From the IMG/VR virus record IMGVR_UViG_3300018405_000059, positions 1 to 24,435 of that record: a stretch of DNA of 24,435 bases; one strand, 5' to 3'. The notes under the pieces are model-generated. The model had not been told where the DNA came from, searched no databases, and saw only the letters and a program-made list of their open reading frames with translations. Numbering within the stretch: position 1 is the first letter of the stretch; every line of letters starts with the position of its first letter. This DNA comes from a virus. Made by a program: the position numbers and the translations under genes. Below are positions 1 through 7,658 of this stretch, in pieces.

Positions 1-2480
1 AATTTTATCAATATGCTCAGCAAGAAGAAAAAAATGAAAATATTAAAAAAGCAGCAGAAATTTATTGGTATAATATTTTTAATAATATTATAATTAGTAA
101 TATCTGTCGGCGTAAAGACTAGCTCGTATTCATCGTTTGGCCAGGTCATTAGCATACTGGGATTTGTCCAAGTAAACGTTCCGGCTCCAGTGCCATTTAC
201 TAAAACCGCACTAGAGATAAACTCTCCGACCATCATTGGATTTGCTTGCGGCCAATTTACAATCGGGTCGATTTTATTAATCGTCCATGAAATATATATC
301 GCAGTATTCGTTCCATCTTCCCAATAGTAGCCAGTTTTAGGCGTAACAGCGATATTATAAGTCCCGGTATTTGTTTGCTGGTTGTTTGCAACGGTCATAA
401 TATTTTCATCAAAGTCCTGCAATATAGCTGTTTGTTTTTGAGTGTTATAATTATAAGTATTTAATAAACTTGGTTTTGTATGAATCGTTTGGCCGATGTA
501 TTGCATATATGCAAAGCCGTGGTTTTCTGCATCTGGATTGTTTGTTGTAATAACTGGCTCAACTAAGTATTTATTTCCGGCGTTACATGGAACTAATGGA
601 TAACTGTCTTTAGTTAATTCTGTATAGGCATAATTAACTCCACCACCAAGACCTCCAGCAAGAACAGGAACACTATTTTTTTCTCCAGTTGTTGAGCAAA
701 AAAGACTTGGTGGAAAAGAAGCATTCCAATAAGCACTGTGATAAGATGGACTACTAGAGCCACATAATGCCAATGAATACTTTTTACCAGCAGTAACGGC
801 AATAGTAGCAGTAAAATTCCAAGTTGTTGGTTGCCAATAAATATAATTAGCTGTTCCTTCGACGTAAATATAAGGACTAATTGGAATTTTGTCATTGGTT
901 GAAGAAGCGTAAAAGGTAACAGTTCCTGATGTATATGGAATAAAGTCACAAACAAAAGTAGGCCCCCAGTGTTGTCCCCCAGGTACACTTCCGTTAGCAT
1001 ACGAACTACCCATTATGGGCTTTCCTTTTCCGCCTTTTGCTGTTAAGATTCTTGAATTCAAATGCTGTTGATTATTCCAGTTAGAATCTAGGTCAGTACC
1101 TTGAATTGCTATATCGGTTGAACCCCCGCCGCCAAAGGTCTGTGGGTTTGGTGTATCTTTTCCGTCGTTCCATCCGCCAGTTGTTGATTCTGGTTGTTGA
1201 CCAACATTAACATAAAACATAGTTGGTTCTAATATGGCGATTCGAGCTTTGGAACTATCGCCATAATAAGTATTATCTTCGCCGCCGCCTTGAGCGCCTC
1301 TGGTATAGAAATTATAAACACCGGGACTTAAATTAATAGCTTGTGTTTGACCAGTATAATTAAATTCTTTTGTTTCGATAACCGGTTCTACTTCATTGTT
1401 TATAGGCTTTAAATCCTGAAGACTAGCAACAGTTAAATCACTAATCAAAAAAGGTTGAGATTGAGCAATTATATTATTTGTTCCGTTTTGTCCATACTGA
1501 TTTTCTCCACAAAACTTAATAGAACCATCTTCAAATAAAAATTGAGAAAAATAATGACCACAAGAAATCTGAGTCACGTTAGCTAAATTGTTAATTAAAG
1601 TAGGAACTTTTACTACAGACGGTGTTACTCCGTTTCCACATTCTCCGTTTGCATTTGTCCCACAAGCTTTTACGGTTCCATCTTCTAGTAAAAATAACGT
1701 ATGAACCAATCCACCAAAAACCTGTTTAACATTTATTAGATTCGGAATTGTGAAAAGTGTACTTACTTGTGTCAGCGTTCCGTTTCCACATTGACCAAAG
1801 TCATTTCGCCCGGCTGCCTTGACTGTTCCGTCATTCATTAGATAAAAACAAGCTCTTAAATCAGTTGCTATTTGTTTAACACCTATTAAATTCGGTATTT
1901 TATACAAAGCCGTATGAGAAGTCGTATTCCCCATTCCGCATTGCCCTTGACTGTTCAATCCGCAATACAGAACAGTGCTGTCTTTTTGAAGCAAAATACT
2001 GTGCTCAAAATCTAGTGATAGTTGTCGGACTTCGCTCAAATTTGGAATGGGTGACAAGTTCAATTTTGGAGAAGTCGTATTCCCCATTCCACATTGACCA
2101 TAATTGTTCATACCGATAATAATAACAGAACCGTCTTTTAATATAAATCCGGAATGATATTGTCCAGCATAAACAGAAGCAACGTTAGTTAAGCCCGGAA
2201 TAACACTAAGAGCTAATTTAGGGGAAACCGTATCCCCTGTTCCGCATTGTCCATGATTATTTCGGCCACAGCTTTTGACTGTTCCATCGCTTAGTAAAAA
2301 TAATGAATGACCGTACCCTGTGGCAACTTGGACAACATTTTCTAAATTAGAAATAACGGAAATATTTAACTTAGGAGATATTGTATCGCCTGTTCCGCAC
2401 TGGCCATAATTATTTAAACCACAAGACTTTACAGTCCCGTCGGACTGTAAAAATAACGAACAATCGGTTGAAGCTCCCAT
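1..2480 (-). CDS. RCC1-repeat / glycine-rich / Ig-like virion or adsorption protein (3' partial)
   Basis: The frame starts at ATG 2480, behind an AAGGAGG site about 7 bases upstream, and stays open for 826 codons to the left edge with no stop. Residues 1 to about 340 hold seven RCC1-type repeats of about 50 residues, each with a core like CGxNxYGQCGxG followed by a beta blade (HSLFLLSDGTVK type), which predicts a seven-bladed propeller. Residues of about 365-625 form a glycine-rich domain (GAQGGG, NVGQQ, GGGGSTDIAI, SRILTAKGGKG) resembling the ALK/LTK-type Gly-rich family found in phage appendages. The last part has two MBG-like bacterial Ig domains (TPKTGYYWEDGTN, FTPTDITNYN). It is last in the leftward series, behind the tail-fibre-like gene. 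A receptor-binding or virion-surface role is inferred from domains and position. The expected stop after the last Ig domain (around 60-90) is absent. Confidence 0.85.
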   Translation of the reverse strand, partial: MGASTDCSLFLQSDGTVKSCGLNNYGQCGTGDTISPKLNISVISNLENVVQVATGYGHSLFLLSDGTVKSCGRNNHGQCGTGDTVSPKLALSVIPGLTNVASVYAGQYHSGFILKDGSVIIIGMNNYGQCGMGNTTSPKLNLSPIPNLSEVRQLSLDFEHSILLQKDSTVLYCGLNSQGQCGMGNTTSHTALYKIPNLIGVKQIATDLRACFYLMNDGTVKAAGRNDFGQCGNGTLTQVSTLFTIPNLINVKQVFGGLVHTLFLLEDGTVKACGTNANGECGNGVTPSVVKVPTLINNLANVTQISCGHYFSQFLFEDGSIKFCGENQYGQNGTNNIIAQSQPFLISDLTVASLQDLKPINNEVEPVIETKEFNYTGQTQAINLSPGVYNFYTRGAQGGGEDNTYYGDSSKARIAILEPTMFYVNVGQQPESTTGGWNDGKDTPNPQTFGGGGSTDIAIQGTDLDSNWNNQQHLNSRILTAKGGKGKPIMGSSYANGSVPGGQHWGPTFVCDFIPYTSGTVTFYASSTNDKIPISPYIYVEGTANYIYWQPTTWNFTATIAVTAGKKYSLALCGSSSPSYHSAYWNASFPPSLFCSTTGEKNSVPVLAGGLGGGVNYAYTELTKDSYPLVPCNAGNKYLVEPVITTNNPDAENHGFAYMQYIGQTIHTKPSLLNTYNYNTQKQTAILQDFDENIMTVANNQQTNTGTYNIAVTPKTGYYWEDGTNTAIYISWTINKIDPIVNWPQANPMMVGEFISSAVLVNGTGAGTFTWTNPSMLMTWPNDEYELVFTPTDITNYNIIKNIIPINFCCFFNIFIFFFLLSILIK
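3..122 (+). CDS. Possible C-terminus of a plus-strand protein (partial, uncertain)
   Basis: An open frame enters from the left edge on the plus strand and stops at a TAG at 120-122. It encodes about 39 residues, rich in Lys, Glu and Asn, with an amphipathic-helix look (residues such as AQQEEKNENIKKAAEIYWYN) and ending in a basic CRRKD tail. This composition looks more like a genuine protein end than the Phe/Ile-rich antisense reading does. If real, it is the only plus-strand gene in the window and converges on the RCC1-repeat gene, overlapping its 3' end. No start or domain can be seen. It could be chance coding opposite an AT-rich gene end, so confidence is low. Confidence 0.3.
   Translation, partial: FYQYAQQEEKNENIKKAAEIYWYNIFNNIIISNICRRKD
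1480..2480 (-). repeat. Seven tandem RCC1 repeats (coding)
   Basis: Seven in-frame repeats of about 150 bases encode the RCC1-like N-terminal domain. Each copy has a Gly-rich loop: NNYGQCGTG, NNHGQCGTG, NNYGQCGMG, NSQGQCGMG, NDFGQCGNG, NANGECGNG, NQYGQNGTN. Adjacent copies are similar at DNA level; for example the plus-strand string GTCGTATTCCCCATTCC occurs near 1921 and again near 2075. This suggests recent duplication or recombination within the array. Boundaries are approximate. Confidence 0.8.
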
Positions 2481-2511
2481 GTAAATACCTCCTTCTTAAA
2501 TTAAATTTTAT

Positions 2512-4515
2512 TTAGAATGCTTTAATAAATAAATTGAAGCCTTCTCGTACTAAATTGATATCATAAAGCGTCTGCGTGTTCGTAAAGCTTATTGTCTGGT
2601 CACTATCATTAATAATTAAATAGCTAGTCTTAAAGCTTTCATCAAGCGTTGTCAATAATCTATCGACAAGCGTTTGTTTATATAATATACCTTCTGCAAC
2701 TTTGATAAAGCCATCTGACCGAACATTGTAAGTATTGGCTGATTGTTTAAAATCTCCGATTGCTGTTTCTTGATTATATTGAATCCCACGTTCGATGCTG
2801 ATAATTAAACCAATGTCTTCGATGGGATAACCCACAGTCTTAGAAATATCCGGTTGGTCTTGAACGACTTTACCGGGGTCTGTATCCGAGATATATAACG
2901 GCATCCCCTGACCATAGCCATTTGTGTTTGTGAATAAATTGGTTTTATGAAACCCGGCCCACTTGTATTCGAATGAGTTAACATCAATTATCTTAGTGAC
3001 CATACCAACGATATTAGAGTTATAGTCGTCTAAAGCTGAAGCTTTGGCGTAACCCGTAATCGGATGGTAAAAGATAAAGTCACCTTCGACAAATCCATGA
3101 TTTGATTTACTTACTAGCTTAGAATTTGATTCGTCCCGGACATAATAACCATCAGCCAGTTTTTTAAGTGAATTATCCGGCTGAAGCGAAACTTCTGTCT
3201 TTTCGACATAATAACCGTCAGTATTTTTGATTAATGCATTTTTAGCCTGGGTCGAGATTTTAAGGGTTTCGGAATATAATCCGTCAGTCTTAATTAATAA
3301 ACCATTAGTAACGTCTGCTGATAATTTAGTTTGTGCTGACAATATAGATAAAGCTAAATTATCATAAGTAAAGTTTATATTTGAAAAATAATTTGCTTGA
3401 TTATAATAACTACAGTATCCGTACTGAACAGCGTTTGCAAATAAGTGACCCCAATCATAATCATTTAAATCTATACTCATTTTTGTAGCTTCATTTATTT
3501 CGACATTGTTCCAATTTGAAGTAGCGACGGATATTAGATTTGCCCTTTTTTCTGTTCGTAATGTAATACCGTAAGAGAAATATGACCATCCTGAATTTCC
3601 TGCATTAGTTTGTAAATTGCCGTCTAAGGCATTCCCGGCTTTAATGATTGATTGGTCTGGTAGCATAAGGTCATAAACGATGGCATAATAAAATCCACCT
3701 CCCAGAGTTCCTCTTGATACAACTACGCTTAATGTATGGGGATGGTTAAGCTCATCAAGAGCATAGCCGATAACAAGACCGTTAATACCACCTTGGTTAA
3801 CGGTTGACTTAATTGTTGCAACATGAGTATAAAAATCATATTTCTCACTAGATACTATTCCATTAAAGGACGTAGTATCCCTTAATGGCTGATGAAGAGA
3901 TAAAGGATAACTAACATAAGCCCAGCTATTAGCGCCTGTTGGATAATACAAATTACTCCAGGATGTTCCGCAATGAGAAAATCTTTTACATTTATCATAA
4001 AAGGCATGAATGTCATTCTGATTTAGTATTTTATCCCAAATTATAGATTCAGTGTCTACTGGTGTAATTTTTGGCACATAAACTCCTGTCTTTTGAGTTT
4101 GTATGAGGTTATTAGTGTCAGAATGAATCTTAACATCAGCCTTTAGGGATTTTACTGTTGTATCATAAGTTAAATCAACGGTATTGGTATCAATTACTGA
4201 ATTAATAATATTTGAATTATTGATTGTATTAGTAATATCATCTATTTGCTGGTCGATAACTGCAATGTCTGCCAAAATATCGGTGACATGTGTATTTATC
4301 TCGGTATAGATTTCAGTCTCTTTTGTTATGACTAACTGATTCGTTTCTTGAACAGCGTCTTCAAGTATATTTAAAACCTCTTGGAGACCAATGATAGCAT
4401 AGATGGGGTGCTGATTCATCATGTCTCGGTTTATTAATTCATCGTGGTCGTTAAAGCTTGAGCTTCCGCCAGCCTCTGTATTAGCTCGATTGTGTCTGAC
4501 TAATCTAACTCCCAT
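2512..4515 (-). CDS. Tail-fibre-like / adsorption virion protein
   Basis: The product is 667 residues. ATG 4515 is preceded by an AAGGTGA site. The N-terminus carries an NQHPIYAIIGLQEVL segment, a motif common near the start of Firmicutes phage tail and baseplate proteins, followed by a Thr/Ile-rich stretch (about residues 50-130) likely to form a trimeric coiled coil. The middle (about 155-395) is a beta-rich domain with several Tyr/Trp residues that could be a carbohydrate-binding module. Residues of about 400-455 carry DGYYV repeats. The C-terminal third has a fibre-tip-like sequence (HGFVEGDFIFYHPITGYAKA, LYISDTDPGKVVQ, KTVGYPIED), with the D-T-x-P-G motif common in phage fibre and appendage proteins. 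It lies 14 bases after the lectin-like gene and 31 before the RCC1-repeat gene. A host-recognition role is inferred; the exact location in the virion is unknown. Confidence 0.75.
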   Translation of the reverse strand: MGVRLVRHNRANTEAGGSSSFNDHDELINRDMMNQHPIYAIIGLQEVLNILEDAVQETNQLVITKETEIYTEINTHVTDILADIAVIDQQIDDITNTINNSNIINSVIDTNTVDLTYDTTVKSLKADVKIHSDTNNLIQTQKTGVYVPKITPVDTESIIWDKILNQNDIHAFYDKCKRFSHCGTSWSNLYYPTGANSWAYVSYPLSLHQPLRDTTSFNGIVSSEKYDFYTHVATIKSTVNQGGINGLVIGYALDELNHPHTLSVVVSRGTLGGGFYYAIVYDLMLPDQSIIKAGNALDGNLQTNAGNSGWSYFSYGITLRTEKRANLISVATSNWNNVEINEATKMSIDLNDYDWGHLFANAVQYGYCSYYNQANYFSNINFTYDNLALSILSAQTKLSADVTNGLLIKTDGLYSETLKISTQAKNALIKNTDGYYVEKTEVSLQPDNSLKKLADGYYVRDESNSKLVSKSNHGFVEGDFIFYHPITGYAKASALDDYNSNIVGMVTKIIDVNSFEYKWAGFHKTNLFTNTNGYGQGMPLYISDTDPGKVVQDQPDISKTVGYPIEDIGLIISIERGIQYNQETAIGDFKQSANTYNVRSDGFIKVAEGILYKQTLVDRLLTTLDESFKTSYLIINDSDQTISFTNTQTLYDINLVREGFNLFIKAF
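3130..3310 (-). repeat. DGYYV-type tandem peptide repeats in the fibre-like protein
   Basis: About three tandem units of roughly 20-24 residues lie here: KTDGLYSETLKIS, NTDGYYVEKTEVS and LADGYYVRDES. A weaker relative (TGVYVPKITP) lies nearer the N-terminus. The pattern is dNaL-x-K-x-DG-[LY]-Y-V followed by a short polar strand, and is familiar from phage tail fibres. Such repeats commonly form shaft segments in trimeric fibres. Confidence 0.6.
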
Positions 4516-4529
4516 ATTGCTTTCACCTT

Positions 4530-5936
4530 CTATTCTATAACAATTTTAAATCTATAAGCGTTAGCTGTCATATAGAAATCCTGGACTGGCTTATCAAGTA
4601 ATTTTAAGTAAATGCTTTCACTTTCTGATGGGTTGATTCTGCCGATAATTATTTCTTTTTCATACATGAGGTTTTCCGGAACAATGCCATTAGAATGAGC
4701 AGCAATCATAATTTCTTCTTCGCCGCCATAATATTCAGAATATCTTATCACTTTAACTTTTACGTCGTGCAACATATAGCCTTCGCTGTTTCTAATATCT
4801 AACTTAATAAAATAAGAGCCTCTATAAAACTGACCTAGTTCATATATTTCGCTCTGGTTTATTTTAATATTGTTAATAAATAATTCGATATTGGATTCAA
4901 CCGTAAAACTATCACCGCCATAGACCAGCTCACCCAACGAAAATTCGTTAATTGTTACAGCGTAATTTGTTTTTGAATAAATCCGTAATCGACTGTTCTT
5001 AATCGGAGTTGGCATTGTTGTTGTATTAATTACGCATATTTTATTCGAACGGCTAATCATATGAGCATACTGAATATTGTCGGTTCTTAAGATAATATTG
5101 TTATTCGCATCATAGATTTCCATTTCGTATTGGCGGTCAACACCCTCAATCGTAATATATTTGCTGCTAAAAATAGCAAAATCATTAAAAATACAATGAC
5201 TTTGACTTACGATATCTGGGTCATCTGTGCCATATAGGAAAAATCCGATAACACCTGAATTTTCAAACTTAACATTCCCGATTTCAATCCAGCTAGAGCC
5301 ATTTGTACTGGCCCAGAAGATATATTTATATTTTGTCTTTGTAAATTTAATATATCGATATATTTTATCAACAAAACCAGACGCTGGCGGAATTACCACT
5401 ACCTCGCCCGGAGTGTCTTCTTCTGAATCATCCCAGCGAACATATGAAGGGTCTAATAAACTTTGAACAATTCTTTCAACAGTGGAGAACGTGTTCCCTT
5501 GTTCGTCAATGACATAATTACCGGTTGGAATTTCGTTATCATTGTCTGTCCAGCGAACATAAGTATCATCCATGATATGATGTATCATGGTTTCTAATTG
5601 GGTTTCTTGAATCTCTGAATTTACTATTTCAGATTCACTGGTTCCAAAATAAGATTGGCATTCGGCATAATCCTTAGCGCTCGACATTACAATAATTCCT
5701 GCAATATCGGCTAATTTTGCAGGAATGTGGTCTAACTGTATGACGCAGGAATAATCTTCCGTGCTTGGCTCTACGATTGTATAAGTAATATAACGACGAG
5801 TATGAGTAACACGAAGACCGTCGTCTCCGAATGATAAGCAGTTTGCATCAGACGGAGACAGTGTCCACATAAGAGTTCTTTCTGAGAAATCATCAAAGAA
5901 GAGGAGTCCATTATTTGTTTTGTTTAAGTTTGCCAT
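4530..5936 (-). CDS. Lectin-like (LamG/concanavalin-like) virion protein with inserted linker
   Basis: The product is 468 residues and its ATG at 5936 follows an AAGGT site. The N-terminal segment (GLLFFDDFSER, then alternating strands up to about residue 95) and a later segment (about 190-250, YRYIKFTKTKYKYIFWAS, SGVIGFFLYG) together look like one split concanavalin/laminin-G-type jelly roll, the fold used by many glycan-binding modules. Between them sits a linker (about residues 100-180) holding two copies of a DxxYVRWxD motif. The C-terminal half is further beta sandwich with an RGS sequence and a Tyr-rich strand (RYSEYYGGEEE). No catalytic motif was recognised. Its place among fibre-like genes supports an adsorption or baseplate role. 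The fold call rests on sequence appearance only. Confidence 0.55.
   Translation of the reverse strand: MANLNKTNNGLLFFDDFSERTLMWTLSPSDANCLSFGDDGLRVTHTRRYITYTIVEPSTEDYSCVIQLDHIPAKLADIAGIIVMSSAKDYAECQSYFGTSESEIVNSEIQETQLETMIHHIMDDTYVRWTDNDNEIPTGNYVIDEQGNTFSTVERIVQSLLDPSYVRWDDSEEDTPGEVVVIPPASGFVDKIYRYIKFTKTKYKYIFWASTNGSSWIEIGNVKFENSGVIGFFLYGTDDPDIVSQSHCIFNDFAIFSSKYITIEGVDRQYEMEIYDANNNIILRTDNIQYAHMISRSNKICVINTTTMPTPIKNSRLRIYSKTNYAVTINEFSLGELVYGGDSFTVESNIELFINNIKINQSEIYELGQFYRGSYFIKLDIRNSEGYMLHDVKVKVIRYSEYYGGEEEIMIAAHSNGIVPENLMYEKEIIIGRINPSESESIYLKLLDKPVQDFYMTANAYRFKIVIE
5430..5570 (-). repeat. Duplicated DxxYVRWxD linker motif
   Basis: Within the lectin-like gene two copies of a short unit appear: IMDDTYVRWTDNDNE (around 5547-5570) and LLDPSYVRWDDSEED (around 5430-5455). 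Both share the plus-strand string CCAGCGAACATA. Each follows a predicted short helix. The 77-residue protein at 18462-18695 ends with a related segment, ILDREYVGYSEEPD. Confidence 0.6.
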
Positions 5937-5951
5937 AACAGACCTTGTTAT
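5935..5951 (-). promoter_or_regulatory. Small hairpin spanning a stop codon and the next start codon
   Basis: On the minus strand, ATAACA and TGTTAT form a perfect 6-bp inverted repeat around a 5-base loop (AGGTC). The TAA stop of the upstream 226-residue gene lies in the left arm. The AAGGT ribosome site is at the loop and the ATG of the lectin-like gene overlaps the right arm. Folding would mask the start until a ribosome finishing the upstream gene melts it, which suggests translational coupling. The stem is AT-rich and weak, so this is tentative. Confidence 0.35.
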
Positions 5952-6628
5952 ACAATCTCAATATATTGGTCAAGGGCGACGACTTTCCCTATCTTGACTG
6001 CATCCTTTCCCATGATATTAATTAACTGATTTGCCCGGGTCATCGCTGACCGAAGTGAGCCATGAGAAGAATACAAGAACCAAGGGTCGAGCTTAATACG
6101 TTTCATCCGCTCATAATGCAAATAAGGTTTACCTGCGATGTTACTGGTCGGAGCATTTAGAATACCTTCTCCGGTAATGCTGGCAATTCCATCATACATA
6201 AAAACCATATCGTATTTAGGATTGCCTGCCTGACTTTGGTCAATAACGATTTGGTATTTTTCTTGGTCAAGTAGAGCCGCTGTTTTTTTTAACGTTCCAG
6301 AGACATCCCCGGTAAAAGCATCGGCTGGTCGAATATAGGCATACTCGATTACCGCCTTTCCTTCTTCTATTTGTTTCTGTACTGCTTCATATCGCTTGCA
6401 CTGGGTATAAATATTTAACTGAACAACGCTAAGTGCATTTATCTTAATTGTACCGGCAATAATATCCGCTTTAAGGTTTTCGTAGACCTCTTGGTTGGTT
6501 TTATAAGATGCTTCAAGCACTTCATATTCTTCGGCGCTAATCCATTCGCTTTCGGTTCGATTGGTTAACGCTCTATTAATGTTTTCATTTAGATATCTAC
6601 AAAATATCTCATACTGTGTTGTCGCCAT
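5948..6628 (-). CDS. Unknown virion-associated protein, paralogue of the next upstream gene
   Basis: The product is 226 residues, with ATG 6628 behind AAGGAGG. Its first 23 residues (MATTQYEIFCRYLNENINRAL) and last 60 residues (KRIKLDPWF ... LDQYIEIV) align without gaps to the adjacent gene at 6650-7639; I count 24 identities in the final 60. The middle differs: here it is mainly helical and charged (about residues 25-90). A short conserved stretch also aligns, NPKYDMVFMYDG versus NPKANMIFAYDG. No known family was recognised. Position between the giant tail protein and the lectin-like gene suggests a baseplate or appendage part, possibly forming a hetero-complex with its paralogue. Confidence 0.65.
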   Translation of the reverse strand: MATTQYEIFCRYLNENINRALTNRTESEWISAEEYEVLEASYKTNQEVYENLKADIIAGTIKINALSVVQLNIYTQCKRYEAVQKQIEEGKAVIEYAYIRPADAFTGDVSGTLKKTAALLDQEKYQIVIDQSQAGNPKYDMVFMYDGIASITGEGILNAPTSNIAGKPYLHYERMKRIKLDPWFLYSSHGSLRSAMTRANQLINIMGKDAVKIGKVVALDQYIEIV

Positions 6629-6649
6629 GTTAATACCTCCTTATGATAT

Positions 6650-7639
6650 TTATTGAATTTTAACAAATTGCCCAAATGGAACGATTTTGATTAGCTTTAC
6701 GTTGTCTAGCCCAATCATGTCAACTAGAATCCTGGCTTTTGTTAAAGCGGCGTCTAACGAACAAGTTGTGCAGTTTACAAACCAAGGACTTAATTGAATT
6801 CGCTTATAAGTATCTTTAATTAAATAAGGATAGCTATTAGTTTCTTCGTAATGTCCGGGGATTGTGCCTGTTTCTACTTGTGTAGTTGCTATTGTTACAC
6901 CGCCATACAAATAAGTGTTTTCTGTACTGCACATAGCCATGGTTACAATTGGGGTAGTTGGAACAGACTGTTTTTTCATAATATTACCACCAACTGCGAC
7001 TAGCCCTGTGTAATATTTTACATTCTGCTGGTTGGTTGTAATCGTAAGCGATGGAGATGTGTGTTCTTTCCAGTCAAATGTTTTTAGTTTAAAAGGAGTT
7101 GCATTCGTAACCATTGATTGCATTTTCGCTTCGGTGTAAAATGGGTTTTCCTTTGTCCCGGAATCAGCATAATTATTATTTGTAACGACTGTAATCGTTG
7201 CTGGGAAATACTTGTCAAAAACAGCCTTATTGCAAATAACAATACCGCCGTCTTCCGGGGTTGCCTTATCAATCGTAGTGAACTCTTTTGAGAAATCATA
7301 TTGATTGCCAATTTTACTTCTGGCGATTTTTGTATAATCTCCGACAACGTAACCGACAGCTTCAGGTATCCATTTTTTATGTTTAACTTTTTTTGTACCA
7401 TCGTAAGCAAAAATCATATTTGCTTTTGGATTGTCCCCGCTATTCCCATAAGAAATCATTTCTTGCTGGGCATCGATGGCCGTCGCTTTGTCAATTTCAT
7501 TTGTTGAGAATATCATATGGTCAGGGTCGGTGTAAAACTCCATTGTTTCAACGTACTTTGCATCCATCTTATTAATGATGGCGGTGTTTGTGCCTTCATT
7601 CATGTATCTGTGCAGTAATTGATATTTTGTTGTAGACAT
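6650..7639 (-). CDS. Unknown virion-associated protein, larger paralogue of the 226-residue protein
   Basis: The frame is open up to ATG 7726, but that start would lie inside the upstream gene with no good ribosome site. ATG 7639 follows AGGAAGG and gives MSTTKYQLLHRYMNEG, which matches the paralogue's start, so 329 residues is preferred. The shared ends (first 23 and last 60 residues) flank a central region of about 240 residues that is beta-rich and much longer than in the neighbour (VTMAMCSTENTYLYGGV, GGIVICNKAVFDKYFP). The conserved PWF and GLDNVKLIKIV segments resemble a small alpha/beta module. Function is unknown. Tandem duplication followed by a central insertion or loss is the simplest history. 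Confidence 0.65.
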   Translation of the reverse strand: MSTTKYQLLHRYMNEGTNTAIINKMDAKYVETMEFYTDPDHMIFSTNEIDKATAIDAQQEMISYGNSGDNPKANMIFAYDGTKKVKHKKWIPEAVGYVVGDYTKIARSKIGNQYDFSKEFTTIDKATPEDGGIVICNKAVFDKYFPATITVVTNNNYADSGTKENPFYTEAKMQSMVTNATPFKLKTFDWKEHTSPSLTITTNQQNVKYYTGLVAVGGNIMKKQSVPTTPIVTMAMCSTENTYLYGGVTIATTQVETGTIPGHYEETNSYPYLIKDTYKRIQLSPWFVNCTTCSLDAALTKARILVDMIGLDNVKLIKIVPFGQFVKIQ

Positions 7640-7658
7640 ATTTGCTACCTTCCTTTCT

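Noticed and set aside
614-1000. 128-residue hydrophobic minus-strand frame
   Set aside because: It lies in another frame of the RCC1-repeat/Gly-rich gene, which is open throughout and has recognisable domains.
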